The notes under the pieces are model-generated. The model searched no databases. It saw only the letters and a program-made list of their open reading frames with translations, and was not told where the DNA came from. A stretch of 28,034 nucleotides of DNA from Pleurocapsa sp. MO_226.B13 (GTDB taxonomy: Bacteria > Cyanobacteriota > Cyanobacteriia > Cyanobacteriales > Xenococcaceae), in assembly GCA_030064795.1 (NCBI GenBank), contig JASJEI010000302.1, forward strand, positions 1-28,034, in the 5' to 3' direction. The translations under genes and the position numbers were made by a program. Shown one piece after another: positions 1 through 9,657 of this stretch (the first letter of the stretch is position 1; the number at the start of each line of letters is the position of its first letter).

Positions 1-2
1 AT

Positions 3-1862
3 TTAGAACAGCAGAAAATAGAGCTAAGCGATTGTCAGAAATTGTGGCACGACTGTCAAGATAATACTTTAACTCTCAATTATGGTTGTTGGTTATCGCC
101 TAGCATTTTATATTTAGAGGCAACTGTAAATCAGCATTGGGTACTCAATGAAGTCAAAATTTTAGCCTGTTCTTCCCGTAAGTATGCTGTAACCAAGGCT
201 AATTTTTTCCAAATCTCGGAGAACCAAGTTGCGGGAGTTGCCTGTTTTGAGCAAGAGCTATATTTAGAAAGTCACGATCGCTATCATCTGGGTTTGAATT
301 ATCGCCAAAATTTAATTTTAATAGAAACAACTATTTCTCAAAAAGCTTATGGTTTGGAATTTATCGAACATCTCAAAACTAAACCACAATATCAAAAACA
401 TTTAATTCGAGAAAAATCCTGTAGATCGATAATCGATCTCATCCCAGAAAACCTCAAACCAGAAGCAAAAGATCTGTTAAACAAAATTCAATATTTTCTC
501 GACATTCCCCCATTAAACTATGTCGATCCTAACCTGCCATTTAAAATTTTTATCGACTACATCATCCCTCTAAAATATGATGGTCTATTTTTCAGTGGCT
601 GGTTGCAAGATCCCTATCAGATGCTAGAAAAGATGGTAGCGATCTCTGCTTTGGGTTTTTCTCTAGAGCTAGGCGATCGAGATATTTATCGTCTCGAACG
701 AAGAGATGTCAATGAGTTTTTGCAAAATACTCGCTACGGTAATTTTGAGGGAAAGTTGGGTTTTTGTGCCTACGCCCAAGTACCAGACTCAATTCGCCAA
801 ACAATTCAAGGATTTGCCGAACTCCATAGCTTTCGCTTTATCGTCAAACTAAAGGGCAATATTGAAATAGAAATTATTCCTGACGTTAAATATGGCGATT
901 TCTATAATGCCCGACGACAAGTAATGCAAATTGCCAGTCCCGATAAAGTTTCTGAGCCAATGCTAGCCAACTGCATCGCTCCTACTGGTTTGAAATTGCA
1001 ACAACTCTGTATCGAACAGGTCAAAATCAAAGACGTAACAGTTATTGGCACGCCAGTAGATAATCCTCTAGTCTCCCTGGTTATTCCCCTCTATCGCCGA
1101 CTTGACTTTATGAAAGTGCAGTTGGCAACCATGGCAAACGACCCCGCCACCAAACAATGTGAAATTATTTATGTGCTTGATTCTCCCGAACAAGAACAAG
1201 AACTAAGAACTTTTCTCTTAAATCACTGCGCTCTTTATCAATTACCAGTCAAGTTGGTAGTCATGCAACGTAATAGCGGTTATGCAGCAGCAAACAATGC
1301 GGGAGCGTCTCAAGCTAGAGGTAAATATTTAGTCTTATTAAACTCTGATGTCTTTGCTCAAACCCAGGGCTGGGTCTTAAAAATGGCTGAATTTTATCAA
1401 AGTTCGCCTAAAATCGGGATTCTGGGAGCAAAACTACTTTATGAAGACGGTTCTTTGCAACACGCAGGCATGTTTTTTGCCCAAACGACTTTTCCTTTCT
1501 GGCTGACTCTTCATTACTACAAAGGTCTACCAGGTAACTATACCCCCGCTCAAAAGACTAGAGCCGTACCAGCCGTTACAGGAGCTTGTCTGATGATTAG
1601 CAAAGAACTGTATGAGGAAGTAGGCGGTTTGACTACTGATTATGTAATTGGAGATTTTGAAGATTCGGATTTATGTCTTAAATGCAGGGCATTGGGTTAT
1701 GAAAGTTGGTATTTAGCCGATGCTAGCTTATATCACCTAGAACGACAGTCAGTTCCTCTTAATAGTGTCTATAACGGCAGTCTAGCCTGGCGATTAAATG
1801 GTCGTCTACATCAAGAGCGTTGGGGAGAAACTATCGCCGAACTAATGAAAAGTTATCAGTAA
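3..1862 (+). CDS. Family 2 glycosyltransferase, 5'-truncated by the window edge
   Basis: Transfers a sugar from a nucleotide-sugar donor during surface glycan assembly; donor and acceptor cannot be read from sequence. The frame is open back to base 3 without a stop, so the true start lies outside the window; the first possible internal start, TTG at 42, is unconvincing. Counting from 42, residues 1 to about 335 form a region I do not recognise. From about 341 a GT-A (GT2) domain follows: the opening VSLVIPLYRR strand, the GYAAANNAG segment typical of rhamnosyl-type GT2 enzymes, LLNSDV as the DXD-equivalent metal/nucleotide site, and a DFEDSDLCLKC acidic motif near the end. No membrane segments are seen, so it is probably cytoplasmic or membrane-associated. 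It is first of a run of + strand glycan genes; the next starts 24 bases downstream. The GT2 call is firm. Confidence 0.88.
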   Translation, partial: LEQQKIELSDCQKLWHDCQDNTLTLNYGCWLSPSILYLEATVNQHWVLNEVKILACSSRKYAVTKANFFQISENQVAGVACFEQELYLESHDRYHLGLNYRQNLILIETTISQKAYGLEFIEHLKTKPQYQKHLIREKSCRSIIDLIPENLKPEAKDLLNKIQYFLDIPPLNYVDPNLPFKIFIDYIIPLKYDGLFFSGWLQDPYQMLEKMVAISALGFSLELGDRDIYRLERRDVNEFLQNTRYGNFEGKLGFCAYAQVPDSIRQTIQGFAELHSFRFIVKLKGNIEIEIIPDVKYGDFYNARRQVMQIASPDKVSEPMLANCIAPTGLKLQQLCIEQVKIKDVTVIGTPVDNPLVSLVIPLYRRLDFMKVQLATMANDPATKQCEIIYVLDSPEQEQELRTFLLNHCALYQLPVKLVVMQRNSGYAAANNAGASQARGKYLVLLNSDVFAQTQGWVLKMAEFYQSSPKIGILGAKLLYEDGSLQHAGMFFAQTTFPFWLTLHYYKGLPGNYTPAQKTRAVPAVTGACLMISKELYEEVGGLTTDYVIGDFEDSDLCLKCRALGYESWYLADASLYHLERQSVPLNSVYNGSLAWRLNGRLHQERWGETIAELMKSYQ

Positions 1863-1886
1863 TAATTTTTTAATTTATTTAAAGTC

Positions 1887-3152
1887 ATGATTGTAGCTGC
1901 ACCGCCTAAAACCAAAAAAGTTCTAATTGTCGCCCACAACCATCCTCATTTCTTTCCTGGAGGGGCAGAGATTTTTGCCTACGATTTATTCAAAGCGATC
2001 CGAGAGTATACAGAATACCAACCTTTTTTCTTGGCAGCAGCAGATCCTAACAGTCGCGAAGTTCATACAGGAACGCCATTTCAAATGTTGGTAGACTCCG
2101 AAGACGAAGCCTTGTTTTGGGGTGGCTCATTTGATTACTTTTATCAATCTCAGCAGATACTTAACTTTATGTATCTCGATTTCAAAGCTTTTTTACAACA
2201 GCTTCAACCCGATGTAATTCACTTCCATCACACAATTAGATTTGGTGTGGAGGCGATTCAAGTTGCCAGACAAACCCTACCCAATGTCAAAATTGTCTTT
2301 ACGATTCACGAATTTATCCTAATTTGTAATCGCGATGGGCAAATGGTGCGCAAAGATAATAACGAACTCTGTGAATATGCCTCGCCTAATCGCTGTTATC
2401 GTTGCTTTCCCGAACATTCGCCTCAACAGTTCAAAATGCGAGAAGAGTTTCTTAAAGCTCATTTAAAACTAGTAGATCGATTTATTTCACCCAGCCATTT
2501 CTTAGCCAAGAGATTTATTGATTGGGGATTACCAGAAGCAAAAATGACGGTGATGGAAAATGGTCGTCAGGTTTACCAAGCTGCTCCCCATCGCCAACTA
2601 AAACCAGGAGAAAAACGCGATCGCTTTGGCTTTTTTGGACAAATAAATCCCTACAAAGGAACGCTATTAATTTTAGAGGCGGTGGAACATTTAGTAAAAA
2701 ATGACTTTATTGATTTTCACGTAGATTTGTTTGGCAACATAGCATCGGGATTTCCCGAATTTAAACAAGAGTTTACTGAGTTCTTAGAGCGATATAAAGA
2801 CTTAGTTACCTATCACGGTAGATACAAACAAGCGGAAATTCCCGAACTAGTTCAATTAGTTGATTGGGTAATCGTACCATCGGTTTGGTGGGAGAACTCT
2901 CCTTTAGTAATTCAAGAAGTATTTATGCACAAACGTCCAATTATTTGTAGCGATATAGGAGGGATGGCAGAAAAAGTAGAACATAATTTGACTGGATTGC
3001 ATTTCAAAGCTAGAAATGCTCTCAGCTTGACAAAAATAATGAGAGAAGCTACCTTGGGCGAGGTTTTATGGCAAAAGCTAGTTAATCATATCAAGCCGAG
3101 ATTGTCTATTGAAGAATCTGCCCGACAACATTTAAAAGTTTACGAAGCTTAG
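1887..3152 (+). CDS. Family 4 glycosyltransferase (GT-B fold)
   Basis: Retaining glycosyltransferase expected to add one sugar to a growing surface glycan on the cytoplasmic side. The 421 residues match a full-length GT4 enzyme. The N-terminal Rossmann half opens with VLIVAHNHPHFFPGGAEIF (residues 12-30), the glycine-rich acceptor-side loop of GT4. A four-cysteine segment (about residues 149-172, CNRDG then CEYASPNRCYRC) resembles the Cys cluster seen in a subset of GT4 proteins and may bind metal. The C-terminal half has FFGQINPYKG (from about 247) and the nucleotide-sugar EX7E-type motif in WWENSPLVIQEVF (about 333-345). The ATG at 1887 follows the previous stop by 24 bases, with no strong Shine-Dalgarno, suggesting co-transcription and perhaps coupling. 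Sugar specificity is unknown. Confidence 0.9.
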   Translation: MIVAAPPKTKKVLIVAHNHPHFFPGGAEIFAYDLFKAIREYTEYQPFFLAAADPNSREVHTGTPFQMLVDSEDEALFWGGSFDYFYQSQQILNFMYLDFKAFLQQLQPDVIHFHHTIRFGVEAIQVARQTLPNVKIVFTIHEFILICNRDGQMVRKDNNELCEYASPNRCYRCFPEHSPQQFKMREEFLKAHLKLVDRFISPSHFLAKRFIDWGLPEAKMTVMENGRQVYQAAPHRQLKPGEKRDRFGFFGQINPYKGTLLILEAVEHLVKNDFIDFHVDLFGNIASGFPEFKQEFTEFLERYKDLVTYHGRYKQAEIPELVQLVDWVIVPSVWWENSPLVIQEVFMHKRPIICSDIGGMAEKVEHNLTGLHFKARNALSLTKIMREATLGEVLWQKLVNHIKPRLSIEESARQHLKVYEA

Positions 3153-3201
3153 GCGGTAACATGGACAAATTATCTAATTTTTTACTGGATTTAGATCTTT
3201 G

Positions 3202-4065
3202 ATGAAATACCAACCAATTCTTGTTGCTTCTACTGGGAGAGCGGGTTCGACCTTACTAATGAAAATTCTGGCTTCTCATCCTGAAATTTCAGTTCGTTCC
3301 CTGTTTCCTTATGAAACTAGAGCTGCTCAATACTATTATATTTGCGATCGCGAAGGTATAAATCCCACAGAGTTTGCCCCCGCCACTTGGAATAATTTTG
3401 AATATCGTCCTTTTCAAGCTAACGACAAGCAGTCAACTTTATGGAGTCAGAAGCAAAAGTCTTTAGAGCAACAACCAGAAGCTAATTTATCTCAAGCATA
3501 TTATTCTTTTGTCAGTGGAATAGAAAACAAACCACAGGCAAAATATTTTGCCGAGAAATTAGTTGGTTTATCGTTAGTTAAACCAATGATTAATTGGTTT
3601 GCAGCCAGCAAAATTATTTTTTTAAAAAGAGATCCTAGAGATACATTTTTTTCGATCAAATCATTTAATAAAAAAAGAGGCTATCTCTCCTTTGGAGAAC
3701 AACAAGGAGAATCCGCGCTCCTAGCCAGTATTATCGGGTTTTATAAACACTCTCAAAAAATCAAGCAATCTTTAGACCGAGACAAATATCTAGACCTTGA
3801 ATACGAACAACTGATAACCAAAAAAATGGCAACTATATCTCAACTATTTCAAGCTCTCAACTTAGATTATAGCGATCGCCAAGTATTATCGACGATTGAA
3901 AATGCCTTTGCCGAATCGCCAGAAACACTCAAGCACAAAACCTCTAGCGATCTGCATCACTCTATGTCTAGATGGAAACGAGAAGCAGATAAGCGAATTT
4001 TAGAAATTTTTGCCTCTTTTGAAAAAGACTTTGAACAAATTGGCTATTGCAATCAAATTAGATAA
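3202..4065 (+). CDS. PAPS-dependent sulfotransferase family protein
   Basis: Predicted to move a sulfuryl group from PAPS to a hydroxyl, most likely on the glycan made by neighbouring enzymes. The 5'-phosphosulfate loop is STGRAGSTLL (residues 10-19) and the 3'-phosphate motif is LKRDPRDTFFSIKS (141-154), both near-consensus for the Sulfotransfer families; 287 residues is a normal length. I prefer the ATG at 3202 over the TTG three bases earlier. It follows the GT4 gene by 49 bases and the next gene begins 5 bases after its stop, so it sits inside the operon. Family membership is clear. Glycan as substrate is inferred from context; a protein tyrosine or small molecule remains possible. Confidence 0.85.
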   Translation: MKYQPILVASTGRAGSTLLMKILASHPEISVRSLFPYETRAAQYYYICDREGINPTEFAPATWNNFEYRPFQANDKQSTLWSQKQKSLEQQPEANLSQAYYSFVSGIENKPQAKYFAEKLVGLSLVKPMINWFAASKIIFLKRDPRDTFFSIKSFNKKRGYLSFGEQQGESALLASIIGFYKHSQKIKQSLDRDKYLDLEYEQLITKKMATISQLFQALNLDYSDRQVLSTIENAFAESPETLKHKTSSDLHHSMSRWKREADKRILEIFASFEKDFEQIGYCNQIR

Positions 4066-4070
4066 AAATT

Positions 4071-6143
4071 ATGCAAATTGTAACTGAAAAAAATAACCTC
4101 CAAGACATCTATTCTAGTTCTCCTAAAGTTTTGGTCTCTGCTAGGGATAGAAATATCGTCCTCAATTTAAACCTCAATACTCAACTTCGCACCTATGAAT
4201 TTAACTACGATCCCCAGTCTCCCAAGCAAACCATTACTCTGTTGCGGGAAAGCAATAATAGCGACAATAATTTGAATTTGGTCGAAATGCAGCTAGTTCC
4301 CAATTTCTGTTTGGGATTAATCGCTTTTTCTCAAACAGCAAAAGAAGAGCTAGAAAAATTAAAACATATATGGACTCAAACAAGTCCTCAACCATCATTG
4401 CCTTCCTTAATAGAACTCAATTCAAATTTAGAAATACAGACACTACAGGCAGAGTTTTGGCAAAGAATGTACGGTCAAATGGAACGACAAACTCGTGCCA
4501 TAGCTACTAGAATTGCTACTTTACAGAAGCAATATTTAAGTCTGAGATCCCTTCACGATAATATGCAAAATGCTTTTGCTACGGTTGAAGACTATTTAAG
4601 TCAGGCAAAACTACCGCCACTACAATTGGCATTTGACAATCAACCAACCAAAAAAATAATTGAGCCAACCGATTTTGTTGATTCCAATTCCCTAGAGATT
4701 AAACAACTATTGCCAATATCTTCCAGAGGATTGGCTATGGTAGAAATTCACCTAGTCAAAAAACACGAGAACATTTCAGGTCATTTAACCGTACAGTTAA
4801 AAGCCTGTGAAGAAAATACCTGTTTTGCTAAATGGCAGATTCCCTATTCACAATTGCCCAATGGCTGGTTGAGGTTGGATCTGCCCGCGATCGATCTAGG
4901 CAGAAAACGAGATGTAGAACTAATTATTGAATGGCATACTAATATCGGTCCCGCACCTAGTTTGTCTTTGGCTCAAATCCAGCCGATTCCTGAAGTACAA
5001 GCTCACCAGGGTGAAATGGGACTACAACGCAGTCTCGCCTTTCGTCTTTGGACTGGTTTACCCGGTACGAGAAAAGTTACTAGTCCTTATCTCTTACCAA
5101 TTAAAGACCCAGAACCACAAATTAATTTGGGCGATCTGGGACAAGGGGCGATGGCAAGAATAACAGAAATCACGCCCAACTTACCCACAGATAAATTTGC
5201 TCATATTGAAGCAATCGACAATGGAGCCAAAATTCTGACTCATCCCCGCACCAATGGCAAGGCTACTATTGCTATGTTACCTTTTTGTTTCCCAACTACA
5301 GCCAATCGTTTGACGGCTACAGTAGTTACCGCCCATGAAGAAGCCGACATAATTGAATATGCAATGGCAATTATTAAACCTGGAACAGACCCTCAAACTT
5401 GCTTGAACTCAGATGCAGCACTGGCTTTTTCTGGATGGACGGCAGTGGAAGCTAATTCTCCCAGACAGATTTCGCTCAAGTTAAACTCTACCGTAGAAGA
5501 AAATTGTCATATTGTCATTGCTGCCAAACTAGCTGAAGGTAGTACTCCCTACTATGGTTGGGCGCATTGGTTAAACTTTTGTACTGCTTTTGAATCAGAA
5601 GCATCTGAGGGTCGGGTTGCAGTAGCCTCTGTAGTAGAAACTGCTCAAACTGTATCTAGGGTGCGGGATGCTTCTTCAACCACAGCTGAAGATTCTTGGT
5701 CTAGAGTACAAGAGATAGAAAACGGAGGCAAGATTCAAGTTCATCCTAAATACGGTGTGGAAACAGTAGCAGTATTGACTGAGGCGATCGCCTTAGGAAC
5801 GACCAAGATTAAATCAATCGTCTGTACCGAAAACGAAGAGGCTTCAGCAATTGAATATGCAGTGGCAGTGATTAGCGACGATGACGACCTGGCAGCTAGA
5901 TTGGCAGTAACCTCTTCAGAAACTGCTTTGGCTGGTTCGGGATGGCATCGAGTCGAACCCAATCATCTTTATCAGATCGATCTAGAGTTACCCAGTCCCG
6001 TAGATAAAAATTGCTATTTAGTGCTGGCGACACGCATACCTCAAGACGGTCATCAGCGCAACGCTTGGGCGCGTTGGCTGGACTTTGACTATATCTCGGT
6101 CTCTGAAACAGCAACAGCATTAGTGGGAAGCAAGTTGGATTAA
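4071..6143 (+). CDS. Uncharacterised 690-residue protein with a duplicated C-terminal domain
   Basis: I do not recognise a characterised family; from memory it may belong to a DUF found beside glycosyltransferases (possibly DUF6212), untested. Residues 1-110 are a mixed region. Residues about 118-175 are heptad-like and charged, a probable coiled coil. Residues about 205-305 look beta-rich (carbohydrate-binding-like sandwich, inference). The C-terminal part holds two copies of one domain, about 375-503 and 542-672, sharing the order (I/V)xxI(D/E)NG(A/G)KI, HP, (A/S)xxIEYA(M/V)A(V/I)I, SGW, (I/V)EENC/VDKNC, and a closing (G/N)(W/A)AxW or WARWLDF. An Ala/Ser/Val-rich linker (505-541) separates them. 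No signal peptide or membrane helix is seen. It lies 5 bases after a sulfotransferase and 48 before the GT2-GT4 fusion, so it probably works with glycan assembly, perhaps as a scaffold or glycan-binding subunit. Confidence 0.8.
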   Translation: MQIVTEKNNLQDIYSSSPKVLVSARDRNIVLNLNLNTQLRTYEFNYDPQSPKQTITLLRESNNSDNNLNLVEMQLVPNFCLGLIAFSQTAKEELEKLKHIWTQTSPQPSLPSLIELNSNLEIQTLQAEFWQRMYGQMERQTRAIATRIATLQKQYLSLRSLHDNMQNAFATVEDYLSQAKLPPLQLAFDNQPTKKIIEPTDFVDSNSLEIKQLLPISSRGLAMVEIHLVKKHENISGHLTVQLKACEENTCFAKWQIPYSQLPNGWLRLDLPAIDLGRKRDVELIIEWHTNIGPAPSLSLAQIQPIPEVQAHQGEMGLQRSLAFRLWTGLPGTRKVTSPYLLPIKDPEPQINLGDLGQGAMARITEITPNLPTDKFAHIEAIDNGAKILTHPRTNGKATIAMLPFCFPTTANRLTATVVTAHEEADIIEYAMAIIKPGTDPQTCLNSDAALAFSGWTAVEANSPRQISLKLNSTVEENCHIVIAAKLAEGSTPYYGWAHWLNFCTAFESEASEGRVAVASVVETAQTVSRVRDASSTTAEDSWSRVQEIENGGKIQVHPKYGVETVAVLTEAIALGTTKIKSIVCTENEEASAIEYAVAVISDDDDLAARLAVTSSETALAGSGWHRVEPNHLYQIDLELPSPVDKNCYLVLATRIPQDGHQRNAWARWLDFDYISVSETATALVGSKLD

Positions 6144-6191
6144 AAGTTACTAGGGAATAACTCACATCAAGTAAATTAGTCAGATTAAACC

Positions 6192-8804
6192 ATGCTTACC
6201 ACTAAACCCGAAACTATTACCAACCAGACAGCCACAGCACCAAAGATAGCGATTGTCATACCTGTTTTTAAGCACAGCGTCTTGGTGGCAGAGGCGATAA
6301 CCTGTGCTTTAGAACAAGACACGCAATTTCCTTATGTAGTCATTATTGTCAATGATGGCTGTAAATTTGCCGAAACAGACAGAGTAAGTCGTGATTTTGC
6401 TCTGGCTTATCCCGATAAAGTTATTTATCTCTATCGTCCTAATGGTGGATTGAGTGCGGCTAGAAATACGGGTATTGATTTTGCTCTGGCTACCTGGGAT
6501 TCTATAGAAGCTATTTACCTCCTCGATGCCGATAATCGGATCTCACCCGATACCATAGAACGTTCTTTTCAAATTTTGCTTTCCGAACCAGAGGTAGGTT
6601 GGGTGTATCCCACAATTAATATGTTTGGACAGGAGGACAATGGCGAATATCGCGGAGACTATTCTGTACTGCGTCATCTCCAGTTTAATACTTGTGAGGC
6701 GGGTAGTATGGTTCGTCGTGAAGTACTAGATCGAGGCTGTCGCTATGACGAATCGATGAAGCTTGGTTTTGAAGATTGGGAATTTTGGTGGCAAGCTATT
6801 GAAGCAGGTTATCGAGGTAAACATCTACCCGAATCGGGGTTTCAGTATCGCAAACGTCCTGAAAGTATGCTGCGCAACTCAGAACGCGATCGCGATGGTA
6901 TCGTTCAGTATATGAAACGCAAACATCGACAATTATTGGCTCACAGTTCGATAATCGAGCTAGAACATCGCGAAGCACCGAGATATGCTATTTTCCTCTC
7001 TGATACTGCTCGGTTTATTCTTACTTCTGACCCAGTTAACTCAGAAAATTCTGTCAGTGACCAAGAATTTAGTCAAATATATCTTCGAGCCAAATCTGCC
7101 CCTTTACGTTATCATCGTCCCCATTTTTTAGTATTCACTCGTAAAACAGTTTTAGATTCGCTTCAAGAACATAAACTGCTCAGATGGGTTTTCTGGCAAC
7201 TAGAACGCTCTTGCGAATTGGCGAACTTTGCTAACTTAACTATAAATCTAGATTCCGAGGGCGAGGCGATTATCGTTCGCGACAATCAACCAGAATTAGC
7301 TCATCAATTGGGAAATAGCGATCATTTAGTCATGGTTACCGTAAATACCATGGATTCATGTATCGAAGATCCTGGAGAAGCTTGGATTCAAAGTCTGGCA
7401 ACTCCCAATCCTATGCCCGACATCCATAATCTAGAAGTTGAAATACCCAGTACTAAATCGACTTCAACTCCCTATGGTGGAGCAATATTTAGTTTGCTAT
7501 CGATCTTTAAAGATTTACGTCGCAGTCTCCAAAAATGCGATCGTCGAAAGTGGACGTGGCATTCGGAGTATTTTCCCCCTCGCTCCCATATGTTTGAAGA
7601 AGCTAGATGGAGTCTCAATGGCAAACCGATTTATCCCCTGCTGATCGAATCGGACAAAAAACATCTTGGATTGATTTTACCGATCGTCGAATTTGGTGGA
7701 GTAGAGAAAGTTGCACTCAATATTGCCAAGGTATTCCACGATTTAGGTTGGAGAACCCATTTATTTGTTTTGAACTCGCGAATGCAACAACTGCCAGCCT
7801 GGGCAAATACCTTTGAAACCATTAACTTTCTCAACGAACCCAGTATGTATCATTGGAATGGACCAAAATACCTGGGCAGTAGATACGATCGCTGGTCGCA
7901 GTCGGGAGATCATCAAGTTGCAGCAGGATTATTATCTTGGCTGGATGTGGCGATCAATTTCCATAGCGTTGCTGCTAGCGGAATTATGGGATTGTTAAGA
8001 AGAGCAGGAGTCAAGACAATTGCTTCTCTTCACGTCCACGATCTTACTCCCTCTGGTCGTTCCAATGGTTTTAGTCATCTGGCACTAGGATACGAACACG
8101 CTTATGACTACATAATTCCTTGTTCTCATCAAATGGCTGATTGGTGTCACGGGTTGGGAGTACCTGAAGATAAATTAGTAGTAGTCCCTAATGCTTGTGG
8201 CTATCCGATAGAGGCAAGCAAAATAGAACAAATACTAACTCGACGCAGGAAAAGAGGCTTTACAGGCAAGTTAAGAGTTTTATTTATTGGACGTTTCGAT
8301 CGCCAGAAAGGTTTAGACCGATTGGTGGGAATAATTAATAAATCCCGTCAGCTTGGGTTGCCGATTCATTGGCGATTAGTGGGTAAAAATGTCGTAAAAG
8401 GGGAGAATGCTGCTGATGAATTAAAAACTATTGAAGATTTAATCGAACCTCCAGTATTTACAACCGAAGGACTAAATCAACTTTACCAATGGGCCGATGT
8501 TTTGCTCTTACCTTCCTATTGGGAAGGTTTACCATTGACCATATTAGAAGCTATGCGTTTGGGGGTGGTAGTTTGTGCTTCTGATGTCGGTGCTGTTGCA
8601 GAAGCTGTCGAACACGAACAAACTGGTTTTGTCATACCCAGTATTGTGGGAGATGCTTTTGTAGATGCCGTGGTTGAATCTTTGAGTAAGTTAATTGACA
8701 ATCCTAGTAAACTCGAAGAAATTAGTAATGCTGCTGCTGTAGTTGCTTCAAAACGTTCTTGGGATCGTGCTTGCGATCGCCTAATCGACAAGCTCACTAA
8801 ATAA
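6192..8804 (+). CDS. Bifunctional glycosyltransferase: N-terminal GT2 fused to C-terminal GT4
   Basis: Two glycosyltransferases in one 870-residue chain, so likely to add two successive sugars. The GT2 half runs about 18-260: IAIVIPVFKHS, IIVNDG (51-56), RPNGGLSAARNTG (82-94) and the DXD motif LLDADN (110-115), then EDWEFWW (194-200) as the catalytic acidic region. Residues about 260-490 are a linker I cannot assign. The GT4 half starts at HLGLILPIVEFGGVEKVAL (491-509) with the GG loop, then LRVLFIGRFDRQKGLDRL (about 694-711) and WEGLPLTILEAM (about 777-788) carrying the EX7E donor-binding motif. The ATG at 6192 is the first start after the previous gene (48-base gap). All key motifs are present in both halves, so neither domain looks degenerate. 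Sugars are unknown. Confidence 0.9.
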   Translation: MLTTKPETITNQTATAPKIAIVIPVFKHSVLVAEAITCALEQDTQFPYVVIIVNDGCKFAETDRVSRDFALAYPDKVIYLYRPNGGLSAARNTGIDFALATWDSIEAIYLLDADNRISPDTIERSFQILLSEPEVGWVYPTINMFGQEDNGEYRGDYSVLRHLQFNTCEAGSMVRREVLDRGCRYDESMKLGFEDWEFWWQAIEAGYRGKHLPESGFQYRKRPESMLRNSERDRDGIVQYMKRKHRQLLAHSSIIELEHREAPRYAIFLSDTARFILTSDPVNSENSVSDQEFSQIYLRAKSAPLRYHRPHFLVFTRKTVLDSLQEHKLLRWVFWQLERSCELANFANLTINLDSEGEAIIVRDNQPELAHQLGNSDHLVMVTVNTMDSCIEDPGEAWIQSLATPNPMPDIHNLEVEIPSTKSTSTPYGGAIFSLLSIFKDLRRSLQKCDRRKWTWHSEYFPPRSHMFEEARWSLNGKPIYPLLIESDKKHLGLILPIVEFGGVEKVALNIAKVFHDLGWRTHLFVLNSRMQQLPAWANTFETINFLNEPSMYHWNGPKYLGSRYDRWSQSGDHQVAAGLLSWLDVAINFHSVAASGIMGLLRRAGVKTIASLHVHDLTPSGRSNGFSHLALGYEHAYDYIIPCSHQMADWCHGLGVPEDKLVVVPNACGYPIEASKIEQILTRRRKRGFTGKLRVLFIGRFDRQKGLDRLVGIINKSRQLGLPIHWRLVGKNVVKGENAADELKTIEDLIEPPVFTTEGLNQLYQWADVLLLPSYWEGLPLTILEAMRLGVVVCASDVGAVAEAVEHEQTGFVIPSIVGDAFVDAVVESLSKLIDNPSKLEEISNAAAVVASKRSWDRACDRLIDKLTK

Positions 8805-8833
8805 CAGATTTAATTGATAGAGGAAATGCGATC

Positions 8834-9610
8834 GTGACTACACTGACTCCAGAAATAGAAAGCTTTTATCGGTTCATGCCTAAAAGAGAATTTGAATATC
8901 ACATTCATATTTCTCCGCGAAATTCTTATATATATTTTGAAGTGCCCAAGGTAGCTTGTTCTACAACTAAACTTACATTACAACAACTGGAGGCAAAAAC
9001 AGCAGGACTAGCTCCACCATCTCAAGAAATGTCGATAATTCATAATAAAAAGCAATCTTTACTTCTTTCTCCTTCAGATGTTGGCTTAGATAAATTTTGC
9101 GAAATGCTAAAAGACAAGTCTATTTTCAAATTTGGTTTTGTTCGCAATCCATATACGAGAATATTATCAGCTTTTTTAAGCAAAATGAAATGGCGAGAAA
9201 GTCCATACCGAAAAAAGATTGCACATATCTTAAAGATTGATATCGACTCAGATATTCCGTTTAACCAGTTTGTCTATGCTATTAGTCAACAATCTGAATT
9301 TGAGATGGATCCACATTGGCGACCGCAGACTATTCAGCTATTTCAAGACTTGGTAACTTACGATTTTATTGGCTTCTTTGAAAATTTTGAACGAGATTTG
9401 CATAAAGCCTTAAATTATATTGCTCTCAATAAAAACAATCAAAATTATTTAGCTGAAAGTCAGACCGAAAATATAAACATGAAAGGAAGAAAGACAAGTG
9501 CCAACAATAAACTAGAAGATTTTTACGACTCAGAAATTCAATCTTTAGTTAAAAATATCTATCAAAATGATTTTCTGAATTTTGGCTACTCGTTCGATTT
9601 GCCTGTCTGA
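8834..9610 (+). CDS. Sulfotransferase (Sulfotransfer_2-like)
   Basis: Probable PAPS-dependent carbohydrate sulfotransferase of the type that begins PKxACST. The phosphosulfate-binding loop is VPKVACSTTK (residues 37-46) and the 3'-phosphate motif is FVRNPYTRILSAF (102-114). The 258-residue length fits. The start is GTG at 8834, preceded at about 9 bases by AGAGGAA, a good ribosome site; the nearby ATG at 8826 is out of frame and stops at once. The last residues, FGYSFDLPV, are identical to a stretch at the end of the next gene although the two enzymes belong to different sulfotransferase types. The gene is 29 bases after the GT2-GT4 fusion. From here on the DNA is richer in A+T and poor in HIP1 sites, hinting at separate acquisition. 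Confidence 0.83.
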   Translation: MTTLTPEIESFYRFMPKREFEYHIHISPRNSYIYFEVPKVACSTTKLTLQQLEAKTAGLAPPSQEMSIIHNKKQSLLLSPSDVGLDKFCEMLKDKSIFKFGFVRNPYTRILSAFLSKMKWRESPYRKKIAHILKIDIDSDIPFNQFVYAISQQSEFEMDPHWRPQTIQLFQDLVTYDFIGFFENFERDLHKALNYIALNKNNQNYLAESQTENINMKGRKTSANNKLEDFYDSEIQSLVKNIYQNDFLNFGYSFDLPV

Positions 9611-9657
9611 AAATATAGTTACAGCTAATCTCTTTAATCTCTTAGTCTTTAAAAATA

